From Kluyvera genomosp. 1 (GTDB taxonomy: Bacteria; Pseudomonadota; Gammaproteobacteria; Enterobacterales; Enterobacteriaceae): DNA of 64,000 bases. A model generated the notes under the pieces. The model was not told where the DNA came from. It saw only the letters and a program-made list of their open reading frames with translations, and ran no database searches. The stretch is taken from contig NZ_LGHZ01000014.1 of the NCBI RefSeq assembly GCF_001266615.1, positions 1-64,000 of the forward strand, written 5' to 3'. The position numbers and the translations under genes were made by a program. The stretch's first letter is position 1. Each line of letters starts with the position of its first letter. Below are positions 24,644 through 33,184 of this stretch, piece by piece.

Positions 24644-24668
24644 AAATAAGTGACGCCGTCACTTATTT
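24644..24668. terminator. Palindrome at the end of the YahK-like gene
   Basis: AAATAAGTGACG (24644-24655) and CGTCACTTATTT (24657-24668) form a perfect 12-bp stem around one base. Its right end enters the stop codon of the minus-strand alcohol dehydrogenase (24667-24669). Same AAGTGACG core as the palindrome at 20789. Confidence 0.65.
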
Positions 24669-25713
24669 AACCGGCCAGAGACGCCATATCAATCACAAAG
24701 CGGTATTTCACATCGCTTTTTAGCATCCGCTCAAAGGCGTCATTAATATTCTGAATATCAATCACTTCAACATCAGCCGTAATGCCGTGTTTGCCGCAGA
24801 AATCGAGCATTTCCTGAGTTTCCGCAATGCCACCAATGCAAGAGCCGGCAATCGCGCGACGTCCTAATAGCAGCGGTACGGTGCTAAACTCCGGCGCATC
24901 CCCAACCAGGCCGACAAAGACCAGGGTGCCATCGAGGGTTAATGTCGACAGGTAGGGATTGATCTCATGCACGTACGGCACCGTATCGATAATGAGATCG
25001 AATTGATTTTGCACTTTCGCCATCTGTGCTTCATCAGTGGAGACCACCACGTGTGCCGCCCCCAAACGACGGGCATCGACTTCTTTGCCAGGAGAACGGG
25101 TAAACAATGTCACTTCCGCTCCCAGCGCGTTGGCCAGCTTAATGGCCATATGCCCTAAACCGCCGAGCCCAACGACCGCAACCTTACTCTGCGCATTAAT
25201 TTTCCAGTGGCGCAGCGGTGACCAGGTGGTGATCCCGGCGCACAGTAGCGGTGCCGTGCCCTGCAAATCCAGCGTTTCAGGCACATGTAGCACAAAATCC
25301 TGGCTGGCAACGATAGACTGCGAGTAGCCGCCGTAGGTGGTGGAATGGTCGTGACGGTCCTGACCGTTGTAGGTCTGAATATTGCCCTCTTCGCAATACT
25401 GCTCCAGCCCGTGCTGGCAAGGCTGACAGACACGGCAGGAATCAACCATACAGCCAATTGCCGCTAAATCTCCGGCTTTAAACTTAGTCACACCGCTGCC
25501 GACGGCACGCACGCGCCCGACAATTTCATGCCCTGGCACAATCGGGTAGGTGCTAAAGCCCCAGTCATTGCGCGCCTGATGCAAATCGGAATGGCAAACG
25601 CCGCAGTAGAGAATATCGATAACCACATCATCGGTTCTCGGCTCACGACGTTCAAAGGAAAACGGCGCCAGCGGCGTTGATGGGTTTGTGGCAGCATAAC
25701 CTAACACTTTCAT
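24667..25713 (-). CDS. YahK-like zinc-dependent aldehyde/alcohol dehydrogenase
   Basis: 348 residues from the ATG at 25713 (GAGGT upstream); E. coli YahK has 349. Catalytic zinc cysteine C40 in YCGVCHSDLHQ, GHEIVGRVRAVG, structural zinc cysteines in C-x2-C-x2-C-type CRVCQPCQHGLEQYC, and the NADP-binding VAVVGLGGLGHMAIKLA. ETQEMLDFCGKHGI and VKYRFVID at the C-terminus match the YahK/CAD group. It reduces aldehydes with NADPH, broad specificity. Its stop codon is embedded in a palindromic terminator. Confidence 0.85.
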   Translation of the reverse strand: MKVLGYAATNPSTPLAPFSFERREPRTDDVVIDILYCGVCHSDLHQARNDWGFSTYPIVPGHEIVGRVRAVGSGVTKFKAGDLAAIGCMVDSCRVCQPCQHGLEQYCEEGNIQTYNGQDRHDHSTTYGGYSQSIVASQDFVLHVPETLDLQGTAPLLCAGITTWSPLRHWKINAQSKVAVVGLGGLGHMAIKLANALGAEVTLFTRSPGKEVDARRLGAAHVVVSTDEAQMAKVQNQFDLIIDTVPYVHEINPYLSTLTLDGTLVFVGLVGDAPEFSTVPLLLGRRAIAGSCIGGIAETQEMLDFCGKHGITADVEVIDIQNINDAFERMLKSDVKYRFVIDMASLAG

Positions 25714-25908
25714 GACGTTACCTCGCACTTCTGGTTTATCTTTCAGCCAAAATACGCTACAGCACATTGATTAACGCGACTATACCCGCGAACGCAATAC
25801 CATCATGAGCCTGGTTCATGAATCGTTCTTGGCCTCCGGCAGCGCACAAAGGGTTAAGGTGGCGAAATAGTCAGCAGTTGGCGGTTTTTTTGTGCCCTTA
25901 CCCCTAAT

Positions 25909-25941
25909 TTGTCACCATCATGTTAATGGTTGCTCTATAAT
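25909..25941 (+). promoter_or_regulatory. Candidate maeA promoter
   Basis: A perfect TATAAT lies at 25936-25941, 66 bp before the maeA start. The best -35-like element TTGTCA (25909-25914) is 21 bp away, longer than usual, so only the -10 is convincing. A run of seven Ts at 25885-25891 after GGCGG may be a terminator arm of upstream transcription. Confidence 0.35.
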
Positions 25942-26007
25942 CTTGCGCGCTGCAGTTTCTGCCAGCCCGTCGCCGGGTCTGGAATGAAGACAACGGAGTT
26001 ACGTAAG

Positions 26008-27702
26008 ATGTTATCAGGTCATAAAAATCGTTCCCTGTATATCCCCTATGCGGGGCCGGTACTGTTGGAATTCCCTCTGCTTAATAAAGGCAGTGCGTTC
26101 AGCATGGAAGAACGCAGCAATTTCAACCTGCTCGGGCTGCTGCCTGAAGTAGTTGAAACTATTGAAGAACAGGCCGAGCGCGCCTGGATCCAGTATCAGG
26201 GATTTAAAACTGAGATCGATAAACACATCTACCTGCGCAATATCCAGGACACCAACGAAACGCTGTTCTATCGTCTGGTCGAAAACCATCTCGATGAGAT
26301 GATGCCGGTCATTTATACCCCGACCGTAGGCGCCGCCTGCGAGCGTTTCTCCGAGATTTATCGTCGCGCGCGTGGCGTATTTATCTCTTACCAGAATCGT
26401 CACAACATGGACGATATTCTGCAAAACGTGCCAAACCACAATATCAAAGTGATTGTGGTGACCGATGGCGAACGTATTCTTGGCCTTGGCGACCAGGGCA
26501 TCGGTGGTATGGGCATTCCAATCGGTAAACTGTCGCTGTACACCGCCTGTGGCGGGATTAGCCCGGCGTATACCCTGCCGGTGGTGCTGGATGTCGGCAC
26601 TAACAACCAGCAGTTGCTGAACGATCCGCTGTATATGGGCTGCCGTAACCCGCGTATCAGCGATGACGAGTACTATCAATTTGTTGATGACTTTATCCAG
26701 GCGGTCAAACACCGCTGGCCGAACGTACTGCTGCAGTTCGAGGATTTCGCGCAGAAAAACGCCATGCCGCTGCTTAATCGCTATCGCGATGAAATCTGCT
26801 GCTTCAACGATGATATTCAGGGTACCGCCGCGGTCACCGTCGGCACGCTGATTGCCGCCAGCCGTGCGGCTGGTAGCCAACTTAGCGAGCAAAAAATTGT
26901 CTTCCTTGGTGCAGGTTCTGCCGGTTGTGGAATCGCTGAGCAAATCGTTTCCCAGCTGCAGCGTGAAGGCCTAAGCGAAGAACAGGCGCGTGGCCGCGTC
27001 TTTATGGTTGACCGTTTCGGCCTGCTGACCGATCAAATGCCGAACCTTCTCTCTTTCCAGAGCAAACTGGCACAGAAGCAGGAAAAAATTCAGGACTGGG
27101 CGCACGAGAATGATGAAATCTCTCTGCTGGATGTGATTCGCAATGCGAAGCCCGATATTCTGATCGGCGTTTCTGGCCAGACCGGGCTGTTCACCGAAGA
27201 GATCATTCGCGAAATGCATGCGCATTGCCCGCGCCCTATCGTCATGCCGCTGTCGAACCCGACTTCACGCGTAGAAGCCACGCCGCAGGATATTATCAGT
27301 TGGACCGATGGCCAGGCGCTGGTTGCCACCGGTAGCCCGTTTGCCCCGGTGGTCTGGAAAGACACGGTTTATCCGATTGCCCAGTGCAATAACTCCTACA
27401 TCTTCCCAGGCATTGGTTTGGGTGTGATTGCTTCTGGTGCGTCACGCATTACCGACGAAATGCTGATGTCGGCAAGCGAAACGCTTGCGAAGCACTCGCC
27501 GCTGGCCACTCACGGTGAAGGCCTGGTGCTCCCGGAACTGAAAGATATTCACAAAGTGTCGCGTGCCATTGCGTTTGCCGTTGGCAAAATGGCGCAGCAG
27601 CAAGGTGTGGCAACCAACACCTCTGCCGATGCATTGCAGGAAGCAATCGACGAGAACTTCTGGCAGCCGGAATACCGCAACTACCGTCGCACCTCCATCT
27701 AA
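26008..27702 (+). CDS. maeA: NAD-dependent malic enzyme (MaeA/SfcA)
   Basis: 564 residues from the ATG at 26008 (E. coli 565). The frame is open upstream, with an ATG at 25984, but [20 protein letters not shown] aligns with the E. coli start and CGGAG precedes 26008. Malic enzyme signature [19 protein letters not shown]; substrate lysine and metal region [19 protein letters not shown] fold [15 protein letters not shown]. It decarboxylates malate to pyruvate, linking C4 intermediates to gluconeogenesis and the acetyl-CoA pool. Flanked downstream by a hairpin at 27715; the E. coli neighbours sra and bdm are not found after it. Confidence 0.95.
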   Translation: MLSGHKNRSLYIPYAGPVLLEFPLLNKGSAFSMEERSNFNLLGLLPEVVETIEEQAERAWIQYQGFKTEIDKHIYLRNIQDTNETLFYRLVENHLDEMMPVIYTPTVGAACERFSEIYRRARGVFISYQNRHNMDDILQNVPNHNIKVIVVTDGERILGLGDQGIGGMGIPIGKLSLYTACGGISPAYTLPVVLDVGTNNQQLLNDPLYMGCRNPRISDDEYYQFVDDFIQAVKHRWPNVLLQFEDFAQKNAMPLLNRYRDEICCFNDDIQGTAAVTVGTLIAASRAAGSQLSEQKIVFLGAGSAGCGIAEQIVSQLQREGLSEEQARGRVFMVDRFGLLTDQMPNLLSFQSKLAQKQEKIQDWAHENDEISLLDVIRNAKPDILIGVSGQTGLFTEEIIREMHAHCPRPIVMPLSNPTSRVEATPQDIISWTDGQALVATGSPFAPVVWKDTVYPIAQCNNSYIFPGIGLGVIASGASRITDEMLMSASETLAKHSPLATHGEGLVLPELKDIHKVSRAIAFAVGKMAQQQGVATNTSADALQEAIDENFWQPEYRNYRRTSI

Positions 27703-27714
27703 TCGTGTCATAGC

Positions 27715-27748
27715 CCAGATTGAGTTACCGCATTGGGACTCAATCTGG
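27715..27748 (+). terminator. Hairpin after maeA
   Basis: CCAGATTGAGT (27715-27725) pairs perfectly with ACTCAATCTGG (27738-27748), 12 bp after the maeA stop. There is no T-run, so it may protect the mRNA end rather than terminate alone. Confidence 0.55.
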
Positions 27749-27905
27749 CTACCAGACTTTAGCAGGCACGATGTTGAAGACCGGTATTTTTAAGATCTTC
27801 ATAATGTATGTTGTAACTAATGTTTTATTCACTGGCGTAATATCACCCGTCCCGCTACACTGCATTCACACTTTAACCACATTACTGAAAATAAGGAGGC
27901 TAATT

Positions 27906-27989
27906 ATGCTGTATCGTGAAAAATTTAATATTTCACATACACTTGGTGATCGCACCTGCTCAAGCGTTATCGATATCGTGCTGCGATAA
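27906..27989 (+). CDS. 27-residue leader peptide ORF upstream of the ABC-F gene
   Basis: AAGGAGG at 27893-27899, the best ribosome site in this neighbourhood, is followed 6 nt later by ATG and 27 codons (MLYREKFNISHTLGDRTCSS, then VIDIVLR) to TAA at 27987-27989. The last third of the ORF forms the left arm of a strong stem whose right arm contains the stop codon. Short ORFs with strong ribosome sites and overlapping hairpins are typical of translational or transcriptional attenuators before antibiotic-responsive genes. I do not recognise the peptide. The coding status is inferred from the ribosome site and RNA layout. Confidence 0.6.
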   Translation: MLYREKFNISHTLGDRTCSSVIDIVLR

Positions 27990-28098
27990 CTTCGGCTTGA
28001 GCGAAGACACTCACTCTTAATCCCTTCCCTCGGGCTTACTTAGTTATCGTCAGCGATGTTTGACGAGGCATTCCCATGCCTGTAACTCTTGAGTAAGC
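27958..28098 (+). promoter_or_regulatory. Candidate translational attenuator of the ABC-F gene
   Basis: Four segments can pair in alternatives. Segment 1 (27958-27972, GCTCAAGC + GTTATCG, inside the leader ORF) pairs with segment 2 (27984-28002, CGATAAC...GCTTGAGC). Segment 2 (CGATAACT, 27984-27991) can instead pair with segment 3 (AGTTATCG, 28042-28049). The left part of segment 3 (GCTTACT, 28034-28040) is complementary to AGTAAGC (28092-28098), which includes the ABC-F ribosome-binding region before the ATG at 28101. A small stem AGGCAT/ATGCCT (28066-28081) lies between. A ribosome held on the leader ORF would break 1:2. The rest of 27749-27905 shows no other feature. Confidence 0.55.
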
Positions 28099-28100
28099 AA

Positions 28101-29813
28101 ATGAGCACATTACTAACGGCACAATCTCTACACGTTGAGACGGCGTTTGGCCCTCTTTTCACCCAACTCTCTTTTACCCTGAAAAAAGGCGACCGTATCG
28201 GCCTGATTGGCTATAACGGCTGCGGAAAAAGTACCCTGCTTCAGGTGCTTGACGGCACGCTTGCGCCCTCTTCAGGACAAGTGTCACTCGCCAGCCATTG
28301 TTTGATGGCAAGAGTGGAACAGCATTTACCTTCGACATTGTTGAATCAGTCGCTTATCGACGCCGTCCTGGTGCAGCTACCTGTGGCAACACGTGAAAGT
28401 CAGCGGTGGCAGGCCGAACGACTCTTACTGGAAATGGGGTTTATCTCCGGCGAAATTGCGCAGACGGCATCCACGCTGAGCGGCGGCCAGCATACGCGTT
28501 TGCTCTTAGCGCGCGCGTTGATATTACAACCCGATTTACTGCTATTGGATGAGCCCGGTAACCATCTCGATCTGCCGACGCTGCTATGGCTGGAGAGTTT
28601 CCTCAATAGCTGGAGCGGGAGTTTCGTTCTGGTTTCGCATGATAATCCGCTGCTGGATGCAGTCACCAACACCAGTTGGATCCTCCGCGATAACCGACTA
28701 CATGCGTTTGCACTGCCTTGTACCGCCGCTCGCCTGGCATTAGAAGAACAGGACGCCAGCGATGCGCTGCGTCATAAGGCCGAACAAAAAGAGATCGACC
28801 GCGTCACCGCTAGCGCCAAACGGCTAGCCACCTGGGGACGGGTGTACGACAACGAAGACCTCTCGCGTAAGGCCAAACAGATGGAGAAACAGGTCACGCG
28901 GCTAAAAGAGAGTCAGACCGAACTCACCCACGGCACGCCGTGGACATTAGCGTTGCACGGGGATGCAGTACGCGCAGATCGATTACTGGAGCTGGAACAG
29001 CTGTCGGTTCCACCGGCCCCCGGTCTTCCGCCGCTGTTCACCACCGGAATCGCGCGACTGCAAAGCGGTGACCGGGTGGCAATTATGGGCCGTAACGGCG
29101 GCGGAAAATCCTCGTTGTTACGGCTGCTGTGGCGACAAATGCAGCAGGATACGCCTGATGCTGGGCTACGGCTTCATCCACGTCTCCACGCGGGATATTA
29201 CGACCAAACGCTGCATCAGCTCGCCGACAACGACTCGCTACTTGACGCACTCGAAGGTTTCGAGCCGTCGGCAGAAACGCGGAAACGAGCGCTCATTTCC
29301 GCCGGTTTTGGCTGGGCGCGGCATGGTCAAAAAGTGAGTACGCTGAGCGGCGGCGAGCGTTCACGCCTGCTGTTTGTTGGGCTATCGCTGGCTCGCTACA
29401 GCTTGCTGTTACTGGATGAGCCAACCAACCATCTGGACATGGACGGTAAGGAAGCACTGGCACAGACGCTGTGTGAATACTCCGGCGGTTTATTAATGGT
29501 CAGCCACGACCGCCAGCTTATCAGCCGCAGCTGTAATCGCTTCTGGCTAATTGACGAAAACGGACTTAGCGAATGGCCGGATGCCGATGCCGTTTATGCA
29601 CAAATCAGAACCCACGATCGCGCGGACACAGAACAACAGACCGTTTCTGAAATACCCAACGTCACCATTGACGGTGATGAACTGCTGGAACGGCTGGTGA
29701 TGCTGGAACAACGGCTTGCGGAAGATTTAGCACGGAAACCAAAGCACCAAAAACCGCAGCTACAGCAGCAATGGCAGGAGGAGATTGCGCGGATTAACCA
29801 ACAATTGGGCTAA
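28101..29813 (+). CDS. ABC-F family ATPase (ribosome-associated)
   Basis: 570 residues from the ATG at 28101. Two ABC domains without membrane segments: Walker A GYNGCGKST (about 38-46) and GRNGGGKSS (about 332-340), signatures LSGGQ and LSGGE, Walker B LLLLDEPGNHLDL and LLLLDEPTNHLDM, and a charged linker (about 215-285, RHKAEQKEIDRVTASAKRLA) between them. The first Walker B has G where ABC-F proteins usually have T (EPTNHLD). C-terminal coiled coil about 520-565. It is none of EttA, Uup, YbiT or YheS as I know them. ABC-F proteins act at the ribosomal E site; some protect against antibiotics. The leader suggests inducible expression. Confidence 0.85.
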   Translation: MSTLLTAQSLHVETAFGPLFTQLSFTLKKGDRIGLIGYNGCGKSTLLQVLDGTLAPSSGQVSLASHCLMARVEQHLPSTLLNQSLIDAVLVQLPVATRESQRWQAERLLLEMGFISGEIAQTASTLSGGQHTRLLLARALILQPDLLLLDEPGNHLDLPTLLWLESFLNSWSGSFVLVSHDNPLLDAVTNTSWILRDNRLHAFALPCTAARLALEEQDASDALRHKAEQKEIDRVTASAKRLATWGRVYDNEDLSRKAKQMEKQVTRLKESQTELTHGTPWTLALHGDAVRADRLLELEQLSVPPAPGLPPLFTTGIARLQSGDRVAIMGRNGGGKSSLLRLLWRQMQQDTPDAGLRLHPRLHAGYYDQTLHQLADNDSLLDALEGFEPSAETRKRALISAGFGWARHGQKVSTLSGGERSRLLFVGLSLARYSLLLLDEPTNHLDMDGKEALAQTLCEYSGGLLMVSHDRQLISRSCNRFWLIDENGLSEWPDADAVYAQIRTHDRADTEQQTVSEIPNVTIDGDELLERLVMLEQRLAEDLARKPKHQKPQLQQQWQEEIARINQQLG

Positions 29814-29839
29814 TAGCGCGTAGAGGTTGTATCCGAACA

Positions 29840-29863
29840 CCGCCATCCGGTTAGAGATGGCGG
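29840..29863. terminator. Hairpin 1 after the ABC-F gene
   Basis: CCGCCATC (29840-29847) pairs with GATGGCGG (29856-29863) with an 8-nt loop, 26 bp after the stop codon. No T-run follows directly. Confidence 0.5.
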
Positions 29864-29882
29864 CTGAAATTATCCCTGAACA

Positions 29883-29919
29883 ATAGCCCGGCCGAGCATA
29901 GCAACGCCGGGCTATTTTC
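29883..29919. terminator. Bidirectional terminator between ABC-F and pyrophosphatase genes
   Basis: ATAGCCCGGC (29883-29892) pairs with GCCGGGCTAT (29906-29915), followed by further Ts on the plus strand. The CCCGGC...GCCGGG core resembles hairpins at 49642 and 61325 in this window, suggesting a repeated terminator/REP-like element. Confidence 0.75.
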
Positions 29920-30527
29920 TACTGCTGAGGCTGCGGGTGTTTCTCTTTCCACGCATCCCACGACTGCTTGATTTCTTGTTTTGCCGCCACGGCATCGTTA
30001 AAACCGCTCAGCTCCACGCTTTTGCGCCCGGCCGGCAGCTGCTTGTAGACGCGGAAGAAGGCTTCCAGACGCTCCTGCTCCATCTTTGGTAAATCGCTGA
30101 TATTTTTAATTTCATCATAGGTCGGGTCAATTTTACTCGCGGGTACCGCGATAATTTTGTCGTCCTTCTCACCGCCGTCAACCATCTTCAGCACGCCAAT
30201 CGCCCGCAGTTTGATGAGCGTCCCCGGCGCCATTGGCGCTCGGGTGTAGAACACCACATCCAGCGGATCGCCATCTCCGGCCAACGACTGCGTCAACGAA
30301 CCGTAGTTCGCCGGATAGGCTACCGGCATTGACTGGAAACGGTCGGCGATAATAAACCCTGTTTTGGCATCGGTCTCATATTTGATGACCCCACCGGCTG
30401 GAATTTCGGTGACCGCGTAAAACTCTTCCGGATTGTTATCCGGCTGAGGAAAATCCAGTACGTTGTGCGCCTGAACGGCGGCTGAGAAAACCAGGCTTGC
30501 AGCGATGATTGTTTTGACCAGATGCAT
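29919..30527 (-). CDS. Exported family I inorganic pyrophosphatase
   Basis: 202 residues. The first 20 (MHLVKTIIAASLVFSAAVQA, followed by H-N) form a Sec signal peptide with AQA-type cleavage, so the mature enzyme of about 182 residues should be periplasmic. The family I PPase signature DGDPLD is at 85-90, with EIPAGGVIKYE and GFIIADRF (substrate-side lysine/glutamate/tyrosine region) before it and KDDKIIAVP after it. Cytoplasmic Ppa of enterobacteria has no signal. A secreted form could hydrolyse pyrophosphate released or taken up outside the cytoplasm and supply phosphate. It is not operonic with its neighbours. Confidence 0.85.
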   Translation of the reverse strand: MHLVKTIIAASLVFSAAVQAHNVLDFPQPDNNPEEFYAVTEIPAGGVIKYETDAKTGFIIADRFQSMPVAYPANYGSLTQSLAGDGDPLDVVFYTRAPMAPGTLIKLRAIGVLKMVDGGEKDDKIIAVPASKIDPTYDEIKNISDLPKMEQERLEAFFRVYKQLPAGRKSVELSGFNDAVAAKQEIKQSWDAWKEKHPQPQQ

Positions 30528-30683
30528 TGTCGTATCACTCTATTGTTATCAGAAAATAAAAACGACACGGTAGAGTTTGCAGTTGAACGCAAGATGACCA
30601 TTTAATGGCACTTTTATGAACGCTTAACACTATCAAACTGAAAAACCACCATATTCTTCCCCCCTCCTGCCTTGCAATTTCGG

Positions 30684-30705
30684 CATTAATGACTAATCAT
30701 TAATG
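30684..30705. promoter_or_regulatory. Palindromic operator-like site upstream of adhP
   Basis: CATTAATGA (30684-30692) and TCATTAATG (30697-30705) form a perfect 9-bp inverted repeat with a 4-bp spacer, 39 bp before the adhP start. The symmetry suggests a dimeric repressor or activator site; the protein is unknown. Confidence 0.5.
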
Positions 30706-30744
30706 AGTATTATTATCAAATACATATCAACCAGGAGTAAGGTT

Positions 30745-31755
30745 ATGAAGGCTGCTGTTGTCACTCAGGATCATCAGGTAAACGTCACCGATAAAAAGCT
30801 GCGTCCGCTGCAGCACGGTGAAGCCCTGTTAAAAATGGAGTGTTGTGGTGTCTGTCACACCGACCTGCACGTGAAAAACGGCGATTTCGGTGACAAGACC
30901 GGGGTTATCCTCGGCCACGAAGGCGTCGGCATCGTTAAGGAAGTTGGCCCGGGCGTAACCTCACTGAAAGTTGGCGACCGCGCCAGCGTGGCATGGTTCT
31001 TCCAGGGCTGCGGCCACTGTGAATACTGCAACAGCGGTAACGAAACCCTGTGCCGTTCGGTTATCAACGCCGGTTATACCGCCGATGGCGGGATGGCTGA
31101 AGAGTGCATCGTTACCGCTGACTATTCAGTCAAAGTGCCAGACGGTCTCGATTCTGCCGCAGCCAGCAGCATTACCTGCGCGGGCGTGACCACCTACAAA
31201 GCAGTGAAAATTTCCAATATCAAACCGGGCCAGTGGATTGCCATTTACGGCCTTGGCGGCTTGGGCAACCTGGCGCTGCAGTATGCGAAAAACGTCTTTA
31301 ATGCCAAAGTGATCGCGCTGGACGTTAACGATGCGCAGCTGAAGCTGGCACAAGAAATGGGGGCCGATCTGGTGATCAACTCCCGTAGCGAAGACGCGGC
31401 GAAAATCGTGCAGGAAAAAACCGGCGGCGCACACGCCGCGGTGGTGACTGCCGTGGCGAAAGCCGCATTCAACTCCGCCGTTGACGCCGTTCGCGCCGGT
31501 GGCCGTGTGGTAGCGGTTGGCCTGCCGCCAGAGTCCATGAGCCTGGACATTCCACGTTTGGTTCTGGATGGCATTGAAGTGGTGGGTTCACTGGTCGGTA
31601 CGCGTCAGGATCTGACCGAAGCATTCCAGTTTGCTGCCGAAGGTAAAGTGGTGCCGAAAGTGACGATGCGTCCGCTGGAAGACATCAACGCTATCTTTAA
31701 AGAGATGGAACAAGGCCAAATTCGTGGCCGTATGGTGATTGATTTACGCCATTAA
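30745..31755 (+). CDS. adhP: AdhP, ethanol-active alcohol dehydrogenase
   Basis: 336 residues from the ATG at 30745 with AGGAG upstream, the same length as E. coli AdhP. Catalytic zinc residues in [15 protein letters not shown] (C37) and GHEGVG; structural zinc cysteines in [19 protein letters not shown]-binding [15 protein letters not shown]. It is a propanol-preferring, ethanol-oxidising zinc dehydrogenase. Neighbourhood: in E. coli adhP lies beside maeA, here separated by the ABC-F and pyrophosphatase genes. Ends in a strong terminator. Confidence 0.95.
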   Translation: MKAAVVTQDHQVNVTDKKLRPLQHGEALLKMECCGVCHTDLHVKNGDFGDKTGVILGHEGVGIVKEVGPGVTSLKVGDRASVAWFFQGCGHCEYCNSGNETLCRSVINAGYTADGGMAEECIVTADYSVKVPDGLDSAAASSITCAGVTTYKAVKISNIKPGQWIAIYGLGGLGNLALQYAKNVFNAKVIALDVNDAQLKLAQEMGADLVINSRSEDAAKIVQEKTGGAHAAVVTAVAKAAFNSAVDAVRAGGRVVAVGLPPESMSLDIPRLVLDGIEVVGSLVGTRQDLTEAFQFAAEGKVVPKVTMRPLEDINAIFKEMEQGQIRGRMVIDLRH

Positions 31756-31763
31756 TGCCCTGT

Positions 31764-31791
31764 GCCTCTCCCCCCAGGGAGAGGCAGTTTT
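31764..31791 (+). terminator. Terminator of adhP
   Basis: GCCTCTCCC (31764-31772) and GGGAGAGGC (31777-31785) pair perfectly around CCCA, followed by AGTTTT. Confidence 0.85.
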
Positions 31792-31797
31792 CCACGT

Positions 31798-32964
31798 TCA
31801 CCCACCAGCCAATACTCGCTGACGCTGCTGATAACGCGCATAGATAAGTAATGACGTCATCGCCAGGAACGATAGCGCTGCAGCCGGCAAGGCAACAGTA
31901 TTCCAGCCAAAGTTTAACGTAATCATCAGACCGCCGAAGAATGCGCCAATAGCGCTGCCGAGGTTAAAGGCAATCTGCCCACCCGCCGCCCCGAGCATTT
32001 CGCCACCCTTCGCGTTTTGCAGCAGCAGAATTTGTAGCGGAGCCGACAGCGCAAACAGCCCAGCACAGCAGATAAATGCTAACGCCAGTGACGCAATCTT
32101 CATCCCGCCGAGCAGGAAAATCAGCAGCAGCGCCACGACAATCACGCCATCAGTGGTGGCTGCAATCCGCAGCGGACTGTAGCGACCCGAAAGTTTGCCG
32201 CTGAGAATATTGCCCAGCACCATGCCCAAACCCGCCAGCATCATGATGAACATGATGGCCCCTTCGGAAAAGCCGGAAACATTCATCATAAACGGCTTGA
32301 TATAGCTAAACCACGCGAACACCCCTGCGTTGCCGAACATGGTAGCGGCGAAAATCAGCCACGGCGCCGGACTTTTCAGGAAATGGAACTGCTCGCGCAG
32401 ACGGGCGTCGGATTTATCAAACAGCGTCGGGACCCAGGCAATAATTGCCACCAGCACCGCAGCGTCAAACAGCGCAATCGCCAAAAACGTATAGCGCCAG
32501 CTAAATTGATGGCCGAGCCATGTCCCGGCGGGAACCCCAACCAGATTGGCGACCGTCATCCCGGCAATCATCCCGGCGACCGCCGCAGTCACACGTCCTG
32601 GCGGTGCGATCTTCGATAGAATTATCGCCCCAACGCCAAAGAACGCCCCGTGGGGAAAACCAGAGATGAGTCGACCAATCGCCAGCATGACGTAGCTTGA
32701 GGAGACGGTGAACACGATATTGCCAAGGATACACAGCGCTGCCAGCAGCAACATGATGGATTTCAGCGAGTAGCGCGTTGAAAACAGCGCAATAATCGGC
32801 GCACCAATCACCACGCCAAAGGCATACCAGGAGATCATATTGCCTGCTGCCGGGATCGAAATACCGACATCACGCGCCAGTTCCGGGAGGACGCCCATAA
32901 TACCAAACTCGGCCATCCCCAGACCAAAGGTGCCCAGTGCCAGTGCGAAAATTGTCTTTTTCAT
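31798..32964 (-). CDS. AraJ-like MFS transporter
   Basis: 388 residues from the ATG at 32964 (AGAGGG just upstream); the frame is open further 5' but MKKTIFALALGTFGLGMAEF is the family start. It matches E. coli AraJ (394) over most of its length: LREQFHFLKSPAPWLIFAAT, GNAGVFAWFSYIKP and LLLQNAKGGEMLGAAGGQIAF. Twelve membrane segments, DHA1-type. AraJ is arabinose-inducible in E. coli with no clear substrate; here no araC site or arabinose gene is nearby, so it is best called AraJ-like. Drug or sugar-derivative efflux is likely. Confidence 0.83.
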   Translation of the reverse strand: MKKTIFALALGTFGLGMAEFGIMGVLPELARDVGISIPAAGNMISWYAFGVVIGAPIIALFSTRYSLKSIMLLLAALCILGNIVFTVSSSYVMLAIGRLISGFPHGAFFGVGAIILSKIAPPGRVTAAVAGMIAGMTVANLVGVPAGTWLGHQFSWRYTFLAIALFDAAVLVAIIAWVPTLFDKSDARLREQFHFLKSPAPWLIFAATMFGNAGVFAWFSYIKPFMMNVSGFSEGAIMFIMMLAGLGMVLGNILSGKLSGRYSPLRIAATTDGVIVVALLLIFLLGGMKIASLALAFICCAGLFALSAPLQILLLQNAKGGEMLGAAGGQIAFNLGSAIGAFFGGLMITLNFGWNTVALPAAALSFLAMTSLLIYARYQQRQRVLAGG

Positions 32965-33114
32965 CCCTCTAATCACTTGTTTATGTTGCCTTTGCGGGAC
33001 GGCATTATTGACCATTCGCTGACCACAGACCAGCCCAAATCGCCCAATGACGGGATAATCCATGAAAACAGTGCAAATGATTCATAGAACAAGGAATATC
33101 AGCGGATACACCAA

Positions 33115-33165
33115 TAAAAAAGAGCGGTTCAACGTCCCCCCGCCCTGGGGACATCAAACCGCTCT
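33115..33165 (-). terminator. Terminator of the fdnGHI operon
   Basis: On the minus strand AGAGCGGTT pairs with AACCGCTCT (33165-33157 with 33129-33121), with an inner GTCCCC/GGGGAC stem, followed by a run of Ts (33120-33115). It lies 19 bp after fdnI. Confidence 0.88.
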
Positions 33166-33184
33166 CCGGTACTGCGAAAGAAAC

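Noticed and set aside
26014-26943. A 309-codon minus-strand frame opposite maeA
   Set aside because: Shadow of maeA, which is strongly conserved.
27703-28100. Search for sra (rpsV) and bdm, which follow maeA in E. coli
   Set aside because: Neither protein sequence is present in any frame; the stretch holds the hairpin and the ABC-F leader instead.
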